Below, in pieces: positions 24,446-33,541 of a stretch of 41,520 bases of DNA. Both the position numbers and the translations under genes were made by a program. Positions within the stretch are counted from its first letter, which is position 1, and each line of letters begins with the position of its first letter. The DNA comes from Rikenellaceae bacterium. Lineage in GTDB: Bacteria; Bacteroidota; Bacteroidia; Bacteroidales; UBA932. Location: positions 1 to 41,520 of the forward strand of contig CAAFYX010000043.1 in the NCBI GenBank assembly GCA_900767375.1, in the 5' to 3' direction. Below the pieces are notes generated by a model. The model saw only the letters and a program-made list of their open reading frames with translations, was not told the origin of the DNA and searched no databases.

Positions 24446-27289
24446 TTATTCAGCTGTACCCACCATCACGAGCTTGACGAGATTGCCGGCATTCCTGACT
24501 TCATTGAAGCTGTCCACGATGTCCTGAACAGTGATGCTGTTCACGATTTCATCATAACCGGTAATGGTGTCGTAACCAGTCTGGAGGTATTCGATCATTG
24601 CGCTTGAATAGAAACCGTTCTCACGCAGGTTCTCCTGATAGTTCTTCACAAGATACTCCTTGCCCTTGTTGAGGGTCTCCTCATCGCAACCATCCTTGGC
24701 GAAAGCATCGAGGATTTCCTCGACTCTGCCGTTGAGATACTCAACGCGGTCAGGATTGGTCTGGTAAGCGATCTGGTAGTAACCTTCAACGCGAGGGACT
24801 GAAGAAAGGACACCGGCTGCATTGATACCGTAGGTGCCGCCTTCCTTCTCACGGATCTCCTCAAGGAGAATGACTGAGAGCGCTCTCATAGCGAGCTCGA
24901 AGGAAACACTGTTCTTGACGTCATAGGTGCAGACACCGTTGGCGAAATAGACTGAAGTAGCTGTAGGCATCTCCATCTGGCGCTCGAATGAGCAGAGGAC
25001 ATTGCCCTGTGCGAATTTGATAGCATCAGCATTGTAAGTCTCCTTAGGGCTGAGCTTCTTGAGGTCTTTCTTGAGCTTCTTCACGCTGAGAGCGTTCTTT
25101 GAAGGAAGTGAACCGATATACTGCTCGATGAGAGGGAGTGCGGTAGCCTCGTCGATGTTGCCGGTGAAGACAAACTCGAAGTCTGAAGCGTCAGCGAAGC
25201 GCTCGCGGGCGACGTTCATGATATAGTTGTAGTCGAGACCTTCGATTTCAGCGGCCTTGAGCTGCTTGACGCGCTCGTTGCCATTGTAAACAACGTTCAT
25301 CAGGGAATCCTGGAGGGCGGTGTTAGGATTTGACTCGGCATTCAGAAGAGCGGCATATGAACGGTTCTTCCAGGATGCGTATGCTTCTTCGTCAGAACGG
25401 AGGCTGGTGAAGTTCAGGTAAGTAAGCTGGAGCATAGTCTCGAAGTCCTTCGGTGTGGAATTGCCGCTGACAGCCTCATTGTATACGCTGATCTGCGGAG
25501 TAACGCTCACCTGCTTTCCTGCAAGTGCCTTGTTGAGGGCGGTTCTGCTGAAGTTGCCTACACCGCCGAGAGCGATAACTTCGCTGAGGACACCGAGGTT
25601 CCTTGCCTGGGAGTCAGGATAGAGGGATGAACCGCCGAAGCTGGTAGCCCTCATAAGGATCTGGTCGGCATTGAAATCAGTGGTCTTGAGATATACGGTA
25701 GCACCGTTTGAAAGGAGGTACTTCTTGTATCCGAAAATTGAATCCTCGGTCATGACAACCTTTCCAGGAGCAGGGAGCTCGGAGATGAGAGGTTCATCTG
25801 AAACCTCCTCCACGTATGGCTCGATATCCTCGGCTGCGACAGCTGCGATGCTGGCTGCGAACTCTTCCTCTGTAGGATATACGACACCCTCCTTGTCAGG
25901 AAGCATTGCAGCGATGACGAGGTTGTTGTCAGCGATAAGGGAAGCAGCAACCTGATTGATGACCTCCACGCTGATGGCTGGAGCAAGCTGGTTGATGAGA
26001 GCGTACTCGGTCTCGATGCCCGGGATAGGCTCGCCGTTGATGAAGTTCTGGACATACTCCTGGCAGAACTCGTAGCTCTTCTTCTTGTCGCGTGAATTGT
26101 ACATGTTCTCAACCTGGGAGATGAGTTCAGCCTTGGCGCGCTCATACTCTGATGCGGTGAAGCCGAAACGCTTGATGCGGAGCATCTCACGGTAGAGGGC
26201 GGTGACGGCTGAAGTGAGCTCGGTTTCAGAAGAGACACAGACACCGGTGAAGGCGGACTTGGTCTTGGCGATGAAGAAGTCATCGTCAGCGATCTGGGCC
26301 TGGATGAAAGGAGGGTTGGCGCTCTGCATCATTTCCTCGATGCGCTCGTTGGCCATGAGGGCGATTGTATTGAGGGCGTACTGGTATACGAGATAGCTGA
26401 GGTCGCTCTTCATCTCTACCGGATAAGCGTCGTGCTTGCAGAAGATGTAGGTCTGGGCATAAGGGTTCTCAGGATCCTTGGCAAGTTTGATGATAGGCTC
26501 GTCGTTGTCCTCGATCTGAACATAGAAACGCTCGGCAGGGTCCACAGGGGTGGCGATGGTGCCGAAGATGTCCTTTATCTTGGCCTCGATTTCATCTACG
26601 TCGATATCACCTACAACGATGATGCCCTGCTGGTCAGGACGGTACCATTTCTCATAATAGTCGCGGAGGGCCTGATAAGGGAAGTTGTCGATAACCTCGA
26701 CAAGACCGATAGGGAGACGCTCACCGTAGCGGTTGCCAGGATAGATGGCAGGAAGGATCTGCTCGTAGAGACGGATCGCATAGGTCCTGCGGGTACGCCA
26801 CTCCTCGTGGATTACACCGCGCTCGCTATCGATATCCTCAGCCTTCAGAAGAAGGCCGTCAGCCCAGTCGTGGAGGATCCACAGGCAGGAATCGATAGCG
26901 CTAGGAACCTTGGCTACAGGCACGTTGTCGATGTTGTAGACGGTCTCATCGATGGAGGTGTATGCGTTGAGGTCACCGCCGAACTCTACGCCGATGCTCT
27001 CGCAGTACTTGATGATGCCGTTGCCAGGGAAATGCTCGGTTCCATTGAAGCACATGTGCTCAAGGAAGTGGGCGAGGCCGCGCTGCTCCTCGTCCTCGAG
27101 GATGGAGCCGACCTTCTGGGCGATATAGAAGTTAGCCTGTCCAGCAGGTTCTTCATGATGACGGATGTAGTAGGTAAGACCGTTGTCAAGCTTGCCGATA
27201 CGTACGGCAGGATCGACCGGAACCTGCTGCTGGGCCTGAGCTGCCACAGAAACGATCAACGCGGCAGCGATGATAAGGAATTTTTTCAT
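24446..27289 (-). CDS. M16 family zinc metallopeptidase (pitrilysin/PqqL-like)
   Basis: A 947-residue periplasmic protease. The signal peptide ends near AQAQ (about residue 20). The inverted zinc motif is HFLEH (His74, Glu77, His78), followed by LNAYTSIDETVY. The protein contains the two homologous halves of the family: an active N-terminal half and an inactive C-terminal half with the R/Y substrate-binding region (EKEGGTYGINAAG). Such enzymes degrade short peptides inside a clam-shell chamber. The upstream PspC gene ends 15 bp away on the same strand, so they are probably co-transcribed. Confidence 0.94.
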   Translation of the reverse strand: MKKFLIIAAALIVSVAAQAQQQVPVDPAVRIGKLDNGLTYYIRHHEEPAGQANFYIAQKVGSILEDEEQRGLAHFLEHMCFNGTEHFPGNGIIKYCESIGVEFGGDLNAYTSIDETVYNIDNVPVAKVPSAIDSCLWILHDWADGLLLKAEDIDSERGVIHEEWRTRRTYAIRLYEQILPAIYPGNRYGERLPIGLVEVIDNFPYQALRDYYEKWYRPDQQGIIVVGDIDVDEIEAKIKDIFGTIATPVDPAERFYVQIEDNDEPIIKLAKDPENPYAQTYIFCKHDAYPVEMKSDLSYLVYQYALNTIALMANERIEEMMQSANPPFIQAQIADDDFFIAKTKSAFTGVCVSSETELTSAVTALYREMLRIKRFGFTASEYERAKAELISQVENMYNSRDKKKSYEFCQEYVQNFINGEPIPGIETEYALINQLAPAISVEVINQVAASLIADNNLVIAAMLPDKEGVVYPTEEEFAASIAAVAAEDIEPYVEEVSDEPLISELPAPGKVVMTEDSIFGYKKYLLSNGATVYLKTTDFNADQILMRATSFGGSSLYPDSQARNLGVLSEVIALGGVGNFSRTALNKALAGKQVSVTPQISVYNEAVSGNSTPKDFETMLQLTYLNFTSLRSDEEAYASWKNRSYAALLNAESNPNTALQDSLMNVVYNGNERVKQLKAAEIEGLDYNYIMNVARERFADASDFEFVFTGNIDEATALPLIEQYIGSLPSKNALSVKKLKKDLKKLSPKETYNADAIKFAQGNVLCSFERQMEMPTATSVYFANGVCTYDVKNSVSFELAMRALSVILLEEIREKEGGTYGINAAGVLSSVPRVEGYYQIAYQTNPDRVEYLNGRVEEILDAFAKDGCDEETLNKGKEYLVKNYQENLRENGFYSSAMIEYLQTGYDTITGYDEIVNSITVQDIVDSFNEVRNAGNLVKLVMVGTAE

Positions 27290-27304
27290 TTTACTATAAT
27301 AATA

Positions 27305-27514
27305 CTAGTGTTTGTCGACATAATAATCCCTCGGCTCGTTCGGAATCACGAACATTGCGATGAGATATGCCAGAATTCCGCCACCGAAGCAGAAGATAGT
27401 GACCAGCCATCCGAGACGGACGATGGTGGAGTCAATGTCAAAATACTCTGCGATTCCGCCGCAGACGCCACCGACCTTGCGGTCAGTTGATGACTTGTAA
27501 AGTTTCTTTCCCAT
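27305..27514 (-). CDS. PspC-domain small membrane protein
   Basis: A 69-residue protein that is essentially one PspC domain: LYKSSTDRKVGGVCGGIAEY, then DSTIVRLGWL and a hydrophobic stretch (about 35-58). PspC proteins are inner-membrane envelope-stress factors. Single-domain versions are common in Bacteroidetes and their job is unclear. A well-formed promoter precedes it. It lies just upstream of the M16 protease gene, which hints at a shared envelope-quality role. Confidence 0.88.
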   Translation of the reverse strand: MGKKLYKSSTDRKVGGVCGGIAEYFDIDSTIVRLGWLVTIFCFGGGILAYLIAMFVIPNEPRDYYVDKH

Positions 27515-27546
27515 ATTTTTAAGTGTATTAGTTTACTATTACACTG

Positions 27547-27576
27547 CAAATATACGTCTAAATTTTATATTTGCAA
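27547..27576 (-). promoter_or_regulatory. Promoter of the pspC-M16 operon
   Basis: Minus strand TATATTTG at 27547-27554 and TTG at 27574-27576 with a 19-nt spacer. Confidence 0.65.
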
Positions 27577-27650
27577 CAAAAAGTCGCAATATTTACCTAT
27601 TAGACTCGCAGTTCACGAGAAGACTACACAAAAAACGTACAAATTCACCA

Positions 27651-28556
27651 TCAGTCTCCGAACTTGTCGAACATCGTTGTACTGAGGTACTTCTCAGCGC
27701 GGTCCGGGAACACCACAACGATGTTTCCCGACTCGATGCGCTGCGCCGTCTTGACCGCAGCCAGCATAGCGGCACCGCTGCTCATTCCGGCGAAGATTCC
27801 TTCCTTGGCGATGATCTGACGGGCCATCTCTATCGCCTCTTCACTTTCGATCATCTCCTGGGAATCGATAATATCAGGATTGTATATTTCTGGAACGATG
27901 GCCTCCTCCATATTCTTCAGGCCCTGGATATAATGTCCGCGGATAGGCTGGGCGCACACGATCTTAATTTCCGGATTCATTATCTTGAGGAACTTGGTAA
28001 GTCCCATGAGGGTGCCGGACGTACCGATGGCACCGACCAGATAATCGATATTGCCCTCGGTCTGCTGCCAGATCTCGATGGCCGTGCTCTTGTAGTGCGC
28101 CATATAGTTCCCGGCGTTCGAGAACTGGTCAGGCATGAAATACTTGTCAGGATTCTCGTTCACCAGCTTGTGGGCCATCCTTATGGCACCGTCAGTACCC
28201 TGGTCTGCCGGAGTGAGGATGACCTTGCCGCCGTACGAGCGGATGATCTTCCTTCTTTCTATGGATACGGCGGAGCTCATTACTATCTCCACAGGATAGC
28301 CTTTCACGATACCGGCAATGGCCAGACCGATACCGGTGTTGCCGGAAGTCGGTTCTATGATGGTCTTGCCCGGATAAAGCTTCCCTTCCTTCTCGGCCTG
28401 CTCGACCATGGCTATGGCGATGCGGTCCTTTATGCTGCCGGTAGGATTGAAGCCTTCGAGCTTCGCGAATATGTTGACTTTAGGATTCGGGCAGAGCCTG
28501 TTTATGCGCACCATCGGAGTGTTCCCGATGGTATCGAGAATATTCTTACTGATCAT
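27651..28556 (-). CDS. PLP-dependent cysteine synthase (CysK/CysM family)
   Basis: A 301-residue cytoplasmic enzyme that makes cysteine from O-acetylserine and sulfide. The PLP lysine lies in GSIKDR (about residues 41-46). The substrate loop EPTSGNTGIGLA and the phosphate-binding GTSGTLMG are intact. The motif GLKNMEEAIVPEIYN is closer to CysM-like members than to classical CysK, so the CysK/CysM subtype is left open. It stands alone, with its own -7 box at 28588-28595, and diverges from the ThiL-like gene. No clear terminator was seen between 27590 and 27650. Confidence 0.93.
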   Translation of the reverse strand: MISKNILDTIGNTPMVRINRLCPNPKVNIFAKLEGFNPTGSIKDRIAIAMVEQAEKEGKLYPGKTIIEPTSGNTGIGLAIAGIVKGYPVEIVMSSAVSIERRKIIRSYGGKVILTPADQGTDGAIRMAHKLVNENPDKYFMPDQFSNAGNYMAHYKSTAIEIWQQTEGNIDYLVGAIGTSGTLMGLTKFLKIMNPEIKIVCAQPIRGHYIQGLKNMEEAIVPEIYNPDIIDSQEMIESEEAIEMARQIIAKEGIFAGMSSGAAMLAAVKTAQRIESGNIVVVFPDRAEKYLSTTMFDKFGD

Positions 28557-28587
28557 ATTTCACTACTAACCTTATAGACTAACTTAA

Positions 28588-28595
28588 CAAAGATA
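28588..28595 (-). promoter_or_regulatory. -7 promoter element of cysteine synthase gene
   Basis: Minus strand TATCTTTG, a perfect TAnnTTTG, 32 bp before the start. No strong -33. Confidence 0.55.
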
Positions 28596-28616
28596 AAAAA
28601 ATAATCATAAACTTCG

Positions 28617-28624
28617 TATCTTTG
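28617..28624 (+). promoter_or_regulatory. -7 promoter element of the ThiL-like gene
   Basis: Plus strand TATCTTTG, identical to the divergent cysteine synthase box 21 bp away. The ATG follows at 28650. Confidence 0.5.
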
Positions 28625-28649
28625 CGACATATAAACGGAAACATTTAAT

Positions 28650-29669
28650 ATGGCAGAGAGATCATTTTCAGACATCGGAAAGGTGGAGGCCATCGCGGCC
28701 CTCTTCGAAGGAACCCCCTATAATGCATATGAGGACTGCTGGTTCGAGACAAAGGCTCCCGAGTACATAACCACCTTCAGCAAGATGCTTCTGGAAGGCA
28801 TCGACTTCGACCTGGTGTACTTCCCGCTCAAGCATCTCGGCTATAAGAGCGTGATATGCGTCACAGGCGAGCACTATGCCCAGATGTCCTCCCCTGTCAC
28901 GCTTTCCGTAGTGCTGGGAGTCTCCGCAAAGCTCGACTTCGCCCAGATACGCGAGCTCTGGAGCGGCATAGTGGCCGCCGCCCGGGAGCATGGCTACAAG
29001 AAGCTCTCACTCGACCTGGTACCTTCCTGCAACGGACTGTTCATCAGCGTTTCCGCCACAGGAGAGACATCCCTCGCCGCCGGCAGCAGACGCCCGGAGC
29101 CCAAAACAAAGGACCTTATCTGCGTCAGCGGCCCTCTCGGCGCCGCCTTCCTCGGCATGCAGCTCCTCCAGCGCGAGAAGAGTTCCTTTGACAATGGAGC
29201 CGCGGACCACTCGGACCGGGAAAAAGTCCTGGAGCAATACCGTATGCTCGTAGCCGCATACCTCAAGCCTGAGATCGCCGCCGGCATGCCTGAGCAGTTC
29301 GACAAGGCCGGGATCTGCCCGTCCATGGGCTACTTCATCACCAATGGCCTGGCCGACGCAGTCAAGCGCCTCACCCGCGACAGCGGCCTCGGGGCCAAGA
29401 TCTACGCCGACAAGATCCCTTTCGAGGGCAATTCCTTCCAGCTCGGCAAGGAACTCGGAATCGACCCCGTATCCGCTGCAATGAACGGCGGGAACGACTA
29501 CCGCATCCTTTTCACTGTCCCTATCCTCCAGATGGAGCAGTTCCGCAGGGATTTCCAGACATTCGACATCATCGGCCACCTGGCCCTGAAAGAGGCCGGA
29601 GACGTACTCGTAACGCCGGACGGCGCAGAGCTTCCGCTCCGCGCGCAGGGATGGAAGGACGAAGACTAG
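28650..29669 (+). CDS. ThiL/PurM-superfamily protein with degraded catalytic motifs
   Basis: A 339-residue cytoplasmic protein that aligns by eye with thiamine-monophosphate kinase (ThiL) over its whole length: LLEGIDFDLVYFPLKHLGYKS in the place of VEGVHF...GYKA, and NGGNDYRILFT in the place of GGEDYELLFT. The key metal/ATP residues have changed. GDDAAV reads YEDCWF, NLSDIAAMGA reads TGEHYAQMSS, and DLSDGL reads FITNGL. It is therefore either a non-catalytic paralogue or a relative with another substrate. No thiamine genes lie nearby. It converges with dnaE, with overlapping stop codons. Confidence 0.75.
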   Translation: MAERSFSDIGKVEAIAALFEGTPYNAYEDCWFETKAPEYITTFSKMLLEGIDFDLVYFPLKHLGYKSVICVTGEHYAQMSSPVTLSVVLGVSAKLDFAQIRELWSGIVAAAREHGYKKLSLDLVPSCNGLFISVSATGETSLAAGSRRPEPKTKDLICVSGPLGAAFLGMQLLQREKSSFDNGAADHSDREKVLEQYRMLVAAYLKPEIAAGMPEQFDKAGICPSMGYFITNGLADAVKRLTRDSGLGAKIYADKIPFEGNSFQLGKELGIDPVSAAMNGGNDYRILFTVPILQMEQFRRDFQTFDIIGHLALKEAGDVLVTPDGAELPLRAQGWKDED

Positions 29670-32600
29670 GCCTTCCTGTTATTCACGGTATAGGAAATAC
29701 CCAGATCACGAAGTCCGAAGAGGAAATCGTTCGTAACGGCCACCTGGTACTTCTTTGAGAAGAACTCGATGTTGTACCTGGTCTTAGGGTCGTAAAGGAA
29801 CATGTTCAGAGGGGTCTTGCCCTTGTTCTCCTTCAGGAGCTTCACCAGCCTCTTCCTGAAATCCTCGGTAATCTGGGAAGTGGTGAGGTTGATGGCAAAG
29901 GATTTGAGAAGTGATTCCGTCACGTTTCCCAGCATGGTTATCTTCTTAACCCTCAATGTATAAGGAGCTGTCTTGCCCTGAGCGCGCTCTTCCGGCTTGA
30001 GGAAATATTTCTCCTTGATATCCGCCTCCACGAAGACCTCGGAATGCAGGCTCACGAACGGAAGGAACGCCTCGCAGTCCTTTCCGAAGAACGCCAGTTC
30101 ATAAGAACCGCTGAAGTCCTCTATGATCACTTTCTGGAAAGGCGAGCCCGAACGTGTCGCGCCTTTCTTGGAGTCTATGACAATCCCGGCGAACGTCACC
30201 GTGCAGTTCTTCTTCTGCATCTCGCACTCCTCTATCTTTGACTGCAGCGAGCCCACTTCGCAGGTTGTGAACTGCTCGATCTCGAAAGCATAGCGGTCCA
30301 GCGGATGTGCGGATATGTACATGGTCACAAGTTCCTTCTCCTTCTGGAGGAGATCAAGTATGTCCTCCTCAGCCGGAGGAGCCGGCATTTCAGGGCGCTG
30401 AGGCTTGACCTCCTCAGCGTCCCCGAAGAGGGACATTCCAGAATCTTCAGAGTCTTTCTTGAAGTTGTCAGCATAGCGCGCGAGCTCGTCTATGAAGAGT
30501 TCACCGCTGGCGCCAGGCTGAAAGAACTGGGTGCGCCTGTATCCGAACGAATCGAAGGCTCCGGCATATATCAGAGACTCGAGCGAACGGCGGTTGATCA
30601 CTCCGCCCATCCTCTCCATGAAGTCGAACACATCGGAGAAAAGGCCGTTCTCCTCCCTTTCCTTAATCATCAGCTCGACGACGTTGGCGCCGAACCCCTT
30701 CACACCGCCGAGACCGAAGCGGATATTGCCCTCCTTGTTTACAGTGAAGGCAGCGGAGCTTTCATTGACATCGGGGTTAAGGACCTTGAGCTTGTGGAGC
30801 TTGCAGTCAGCCATGATCTTCTTTATCTCCTCAGCCTTGCTGAGGTTGCAGGAAAGATTGGCTGCCTGGAACTCGGCCGGATAGTGGCACTTGAGCCAGG
30901 CTGTCTGGTAGCTCACCCAAGCGTAGCAGGTGGCGTGGGACTTGTTGAAGGCGTACTGGGCGAACTTCTCCCAGTCCTTCCATATCTTGTCAAGGGTCTT
31001 CTCCGGATGGCCGTTGGCGATGCCCTGCTTCATGAACTTGTCCTTGAGCTCCATCATCACGGCTATCTGCTTCTTTCCCATGGCCTTGCGCAGCTTGTCG
31101 GCTTCACCCTTGGTGAAGGAGGCAAGCTTGCGTGACAGAAGCATCACCTGCTCCTGATAAACAGTCACACCGTACGTCTCGGCGAGGTACTCCTCCATGT
31201 CGGGAAGGTCATACTCTATCGGCTCCTGGCCCAGCTTCCTGGCAACGAAGGACGGGATATAGTCCATAGGGCCCGGACGGTAAAGGGCGTTCATAGCAAT
31301 CAGGTCCTCGAACCGCTCCGGATGGAGGTTCTGGAGCCATTTCATCATGCCGGGAGACTCGAACTGGAACACGCTGACAGTATCGCCGTGGCTGTATATC
31401 TGCTCGTAAGTGGCCTTGTCATCGATAGGGATGGCCTCGATGTCTATGTCTATGCCATGCCCGGACTTGATCATGTCCAGGCAGGAATGTATGATGGACA
31501 GGGTGTTGAGTCCGAGGAAGTCCATCTTGAGCATACCCACATCCTCGATATAGTGGCCGTCGAACTGCGAGGTCCACACATCCAGACCGGTTTCCTTATC
31601 CTTTGACAGACAGATAGGAATATGGTCAGTGAGAGTGTCAGGTCCGATGATGGTGGCGCAGGCATGCTGGCCGACCTGGCGGATGCAGCCTTCCAGCTGG
31701 AGGGCATACTTGAGCACTTCCTTGTTAAGTTCAGGGCCGTTCTCAAGCTCTTCCTTGAACTCCGGCACCAGACGGTAGCAGTTCTTGAGGTTTATCTTTA
31801 CATCGACCTCCTCCATACCCTTCTGGAAGAACTTCTTCTCACCGTCCACCTCCTTTTCTATCTGCTTGAAACCGGGCTTGAGGGTATCGAGCTTGGGGTT
31901 GAACGGATACTCCTTCTCCACCCTTTCATTCAGACGGTCAGGGACCATCTTCGCCAGGCGGTTGGACTCATCGATGGAAAGGTTGCTGATTCGCGCCACG
32001 TCCTTTATGGCGCTCTTTGCAGCCATTGTTCCGAAGGTGATGACACGGGACACATGGTCCGCGCCATACTGCTTCTCCACATACTCGTGAGCCTTGGTGA
32101 GGTCCTCGAAGTCGACATCGATATCAGGCATGCTGATACGGTCAGGATTAAGGAAACGCTCGAACAGGAGATTGTATCTGATAGGGTCGAGATTCGTAAT
32201 CTTAAGGCAGTATGCGACCACCGAGCCTGCAGCCGAGCCACGGCCCGGACCCACCATCGAACCCATCGCACGCGAAGCGGCTATATAATCCTGGACAATG
32301 AGGAAGTAGTCCGGGAATCCCATTCGGGAAATGGTCTTCAGCTCGAAGTCTATCCTGCTCGCCTGCTCCTCGTTCAAGGTTTCGCCATAGCGCTCGTGGG
32401 CACCCCTGTAGCAAAGATGGCAGAGGAAGGCTACAGACTTGCAGAAATCATCGCCGCGGTAGTTCCCCTTCTTGTCACAGCGTCCCTCGTCGATGACCTC
32501 CTTGTACTTCTCCAGATGGGCATCGATATCCTTCAGGAACTCCGGATCGATAGGGAACTTCGGGAGGACGTGGTCACGGTCAATCCTGTAAACCTCGACC

Positions 32601-33457
32601 TTGCCCGCCACTTCGAGGGTGTTGGCAAGGACCTCGGGGTGATCAGGGAACAGAGCCGCCATCTCCTCCTCGCTTTTCAGGAACTCCTGCTGGGTATAGC
32701 GCATCCTGTTCGGATCGTCGATCATAGCATTGGTGGTCAGACAGATAAGCCTGTCGTGAGCCTGGGCGTCGTCACGCTTGACGAAATGCACGTCATTCGT
32801 GGCAACCACCTTCACACCGTACTCTTCAGCAAGCTGGAAGATGCCTTCGTTCGCCACTTTCTGCCCTTCATAGACGTCAAGTGAAAGTCCCGGCACCTCG
32901 GTTTTATGAAGCTGTACTTCGAGATAATAATCGTCACCGAACACCCCCTTGTGCCACTCCACCGCCTTGCGTGCCGCATCCATATCGCCCGCATTAAGGC
33001 ATTTCGGAACCTCGCCGGCCAGACAGGCGGAACAGCAGATGAGGCCTTCGTGATATTTCTCTATGATTTCGTGAGTGACACGTGGCTTGCCGTAATATGA
33101 GCCCTCAATATGTCCCGTGGACACAATCTTCATCAGATTATGGTACCCGACGGGATTCTTGGCCAGAAGTATGAGGTGATAATACGCTCTGTGAGCAGTG
33201 TCCTTCAGCTTGTGGTCGTAGTGGCGGGTCACATACACTTCACAGCCGACGATAGGCTTGACCTTGTAGTTGCCGTCAGCGTCCTTGTGCTTGTCCGCCA
33301 TCTTGAAGAACTCCTTGACTCCATACATATTGCCATGGTCCGTGATGGCCAGGGCAGGCATTCCGAGCTCCTCCGCCCTGTTGAAAAGGGTACCGATATC
33401 GGAGAAACCATCAAGGATGGAATATTGTGTATGGACGTGAAGATGAACGAAGGACAT
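29666..33457 (-). CDS. dnaE: DNA polymerase III subunit alpha
   Basis: The replicative polymerase catalytic subunit, 1263 residues. The N-terminal PHP domain keeps the metal-binding HLHVHTQYSILDG and ITDHGNMYG motifs. The polymerase domain has GPGRGSAAGS and the catalytic aspartates in PDIDVDFED (about 442-450). The fingers contain YQEQVMLLS and the helix-hairpin-helix/OB-fold C-terminal part (about 900-1263) is present. Length is normal for a Bacteroidales DnaE. A -7 box TATCTTTG lies at 33478-33485. It is transcribed alone, separated from secDF by a terminator hairpin. Confidence 0.98.
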   Translation of the reverse strand: MSFVHLHVHTQYSILDGFSDIGTLFNRAEELGMPALAITDHGNMYGVKEFFKMADKHKDADGNYKVKPIVGCEVYVTRHYDHKLKDTAHRAYYHLILLAKNPVGYHNLMKIVSTGHIEGSYYGKPRVTHEIIEKYHEGLICCSACLAGEVPKCLNAGDMDAARKAVEWHKGVFGDDYYLEVQLHKTEVPGLSLDVYEGQKVANEGIFQLAEEYGVKVVATNDVHFVKRDDAQAHDRLICLTTNAMIDDPNRMRYTQQEFLKSEEEMAALFPDHPEVLANTLEVAGKVEVYRIDRDHVLPKFPIDPEFLKDIDAHLEKYKEVIDEGRCDKKGNYRGDDFCKSVAFLCHLCYRGAHERYGETLNEEQASRIDFELKTISRMGFPDYFLIVQDYIAASRAMGSMVGPGRGSAAGSVVAYCLKITNLDPIRYNLLFERFLNPDRISMPDIDVDFEDLTKAHEYVEKQYGADHVSRVITFGTMAAKSAIKDVARISNLSIDESNRLAKMVPDRLNERVEKEYPFNPKLDTLKPGFKQIEKEVDGEKKFFQKGMEEVDVKINLKNCYRLVPEFKEELENGPELNKEVLKYALQLEGCIRQVGQHACATIIGPDTLTDHIPICLSKDKETGLDVWTSQFDGHYIEDVGMLKMDFLGLNTLSIIHSCLDMIKSGHGIDIDIEAIPIDDKATYEQIYSHGDTVSVFQFESPGMMKWLQNLHPERFEDLIAMNALYRPGPMDYIPSFVARKLGQEPIEYDLPDMEEYLAETYGVTVYQEQVMLLSRKLASFTKGEADKLRKAMGKKQIAVMMELKDKFMKQGIANGHPEKTLDKIWKDWEKFAQYAFNKSHATCYAWVSYQTAWLKCHYPAEFQAANLSCNLSKAEEIKKIMADCKLHKLKVLNPDVNESSAAFTVNKEGNIRFGLGGVKGFGANVVELMIKEREENGLFSDVFDFMERMGGVINRRSLESLIYAGAFDSFGYRRTQFFQPGASGELFIDELARYADNFKKDSEDSGMSLFGDAEEVKPQRPEMPAPPAEEDILDLLQKEKELVTMYISAHPLDRYAFEIEQFTTCEVGSLQSKIEECEMQKKNCTVTFAGIVIDSKKGATRSGSPFQKVIIEDFSGSYELAFFGKDCEAFLPFVSLHSEVFVEADIKEKYFLKPEERAQGKTAPYTLRVKKITMLGNVTESLLKSFAINLTTSQITEDFRKRLVKLLKENKGKTPLNMFLYDPKTRYNIEFFSKKYQVAVTNDFLFGLRDLGISYTVNNRKA

Positions 33458-33477
33458 AGCGGTTCGGTTTGCAGAAA

Positions 33478-33485
33478 CAAAGATA
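33478..33485 (-). promoter_or_regulatory. -7 promoter element of dnaE
   Basis: Minus strand TATCTTTG, 20 bp before the dnaE start and adjacent to the secDF terminator. Confidence 0.5.
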
Positions 33486-33518
33486 AAAAAACAGCCGGCC
33501 TTTTGAAAGGGCCGGCTG
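33485..33518 (-). terminator. Terminator downstream of secDF
   Basis: CAGCCGGCC/GGCCGGCTG stem, 9-nt loop, with an A-run on + that gives a T-run on the minus strand. It overlaps the dnaE promoter area. Confidence 0.8.
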
Positions 33519-33541
33519 CAATTTGTTAATATCTTTTCAGA

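Noticed and set aside
27566..27573. Plus-strand TATATTTG box
   Set aside because: It matches the -7 consensus, but only leftward genes lie downstream, so it is probably a chance match in AT-rich intergenic sequence.
31622..32884. 420-residue open frame on the plus strand inside dnaE
   Set aside because: Antisense to a conserved polymerase domain. The composition is typical of the reverse complement of GC-biased codons and no family motif is visible.
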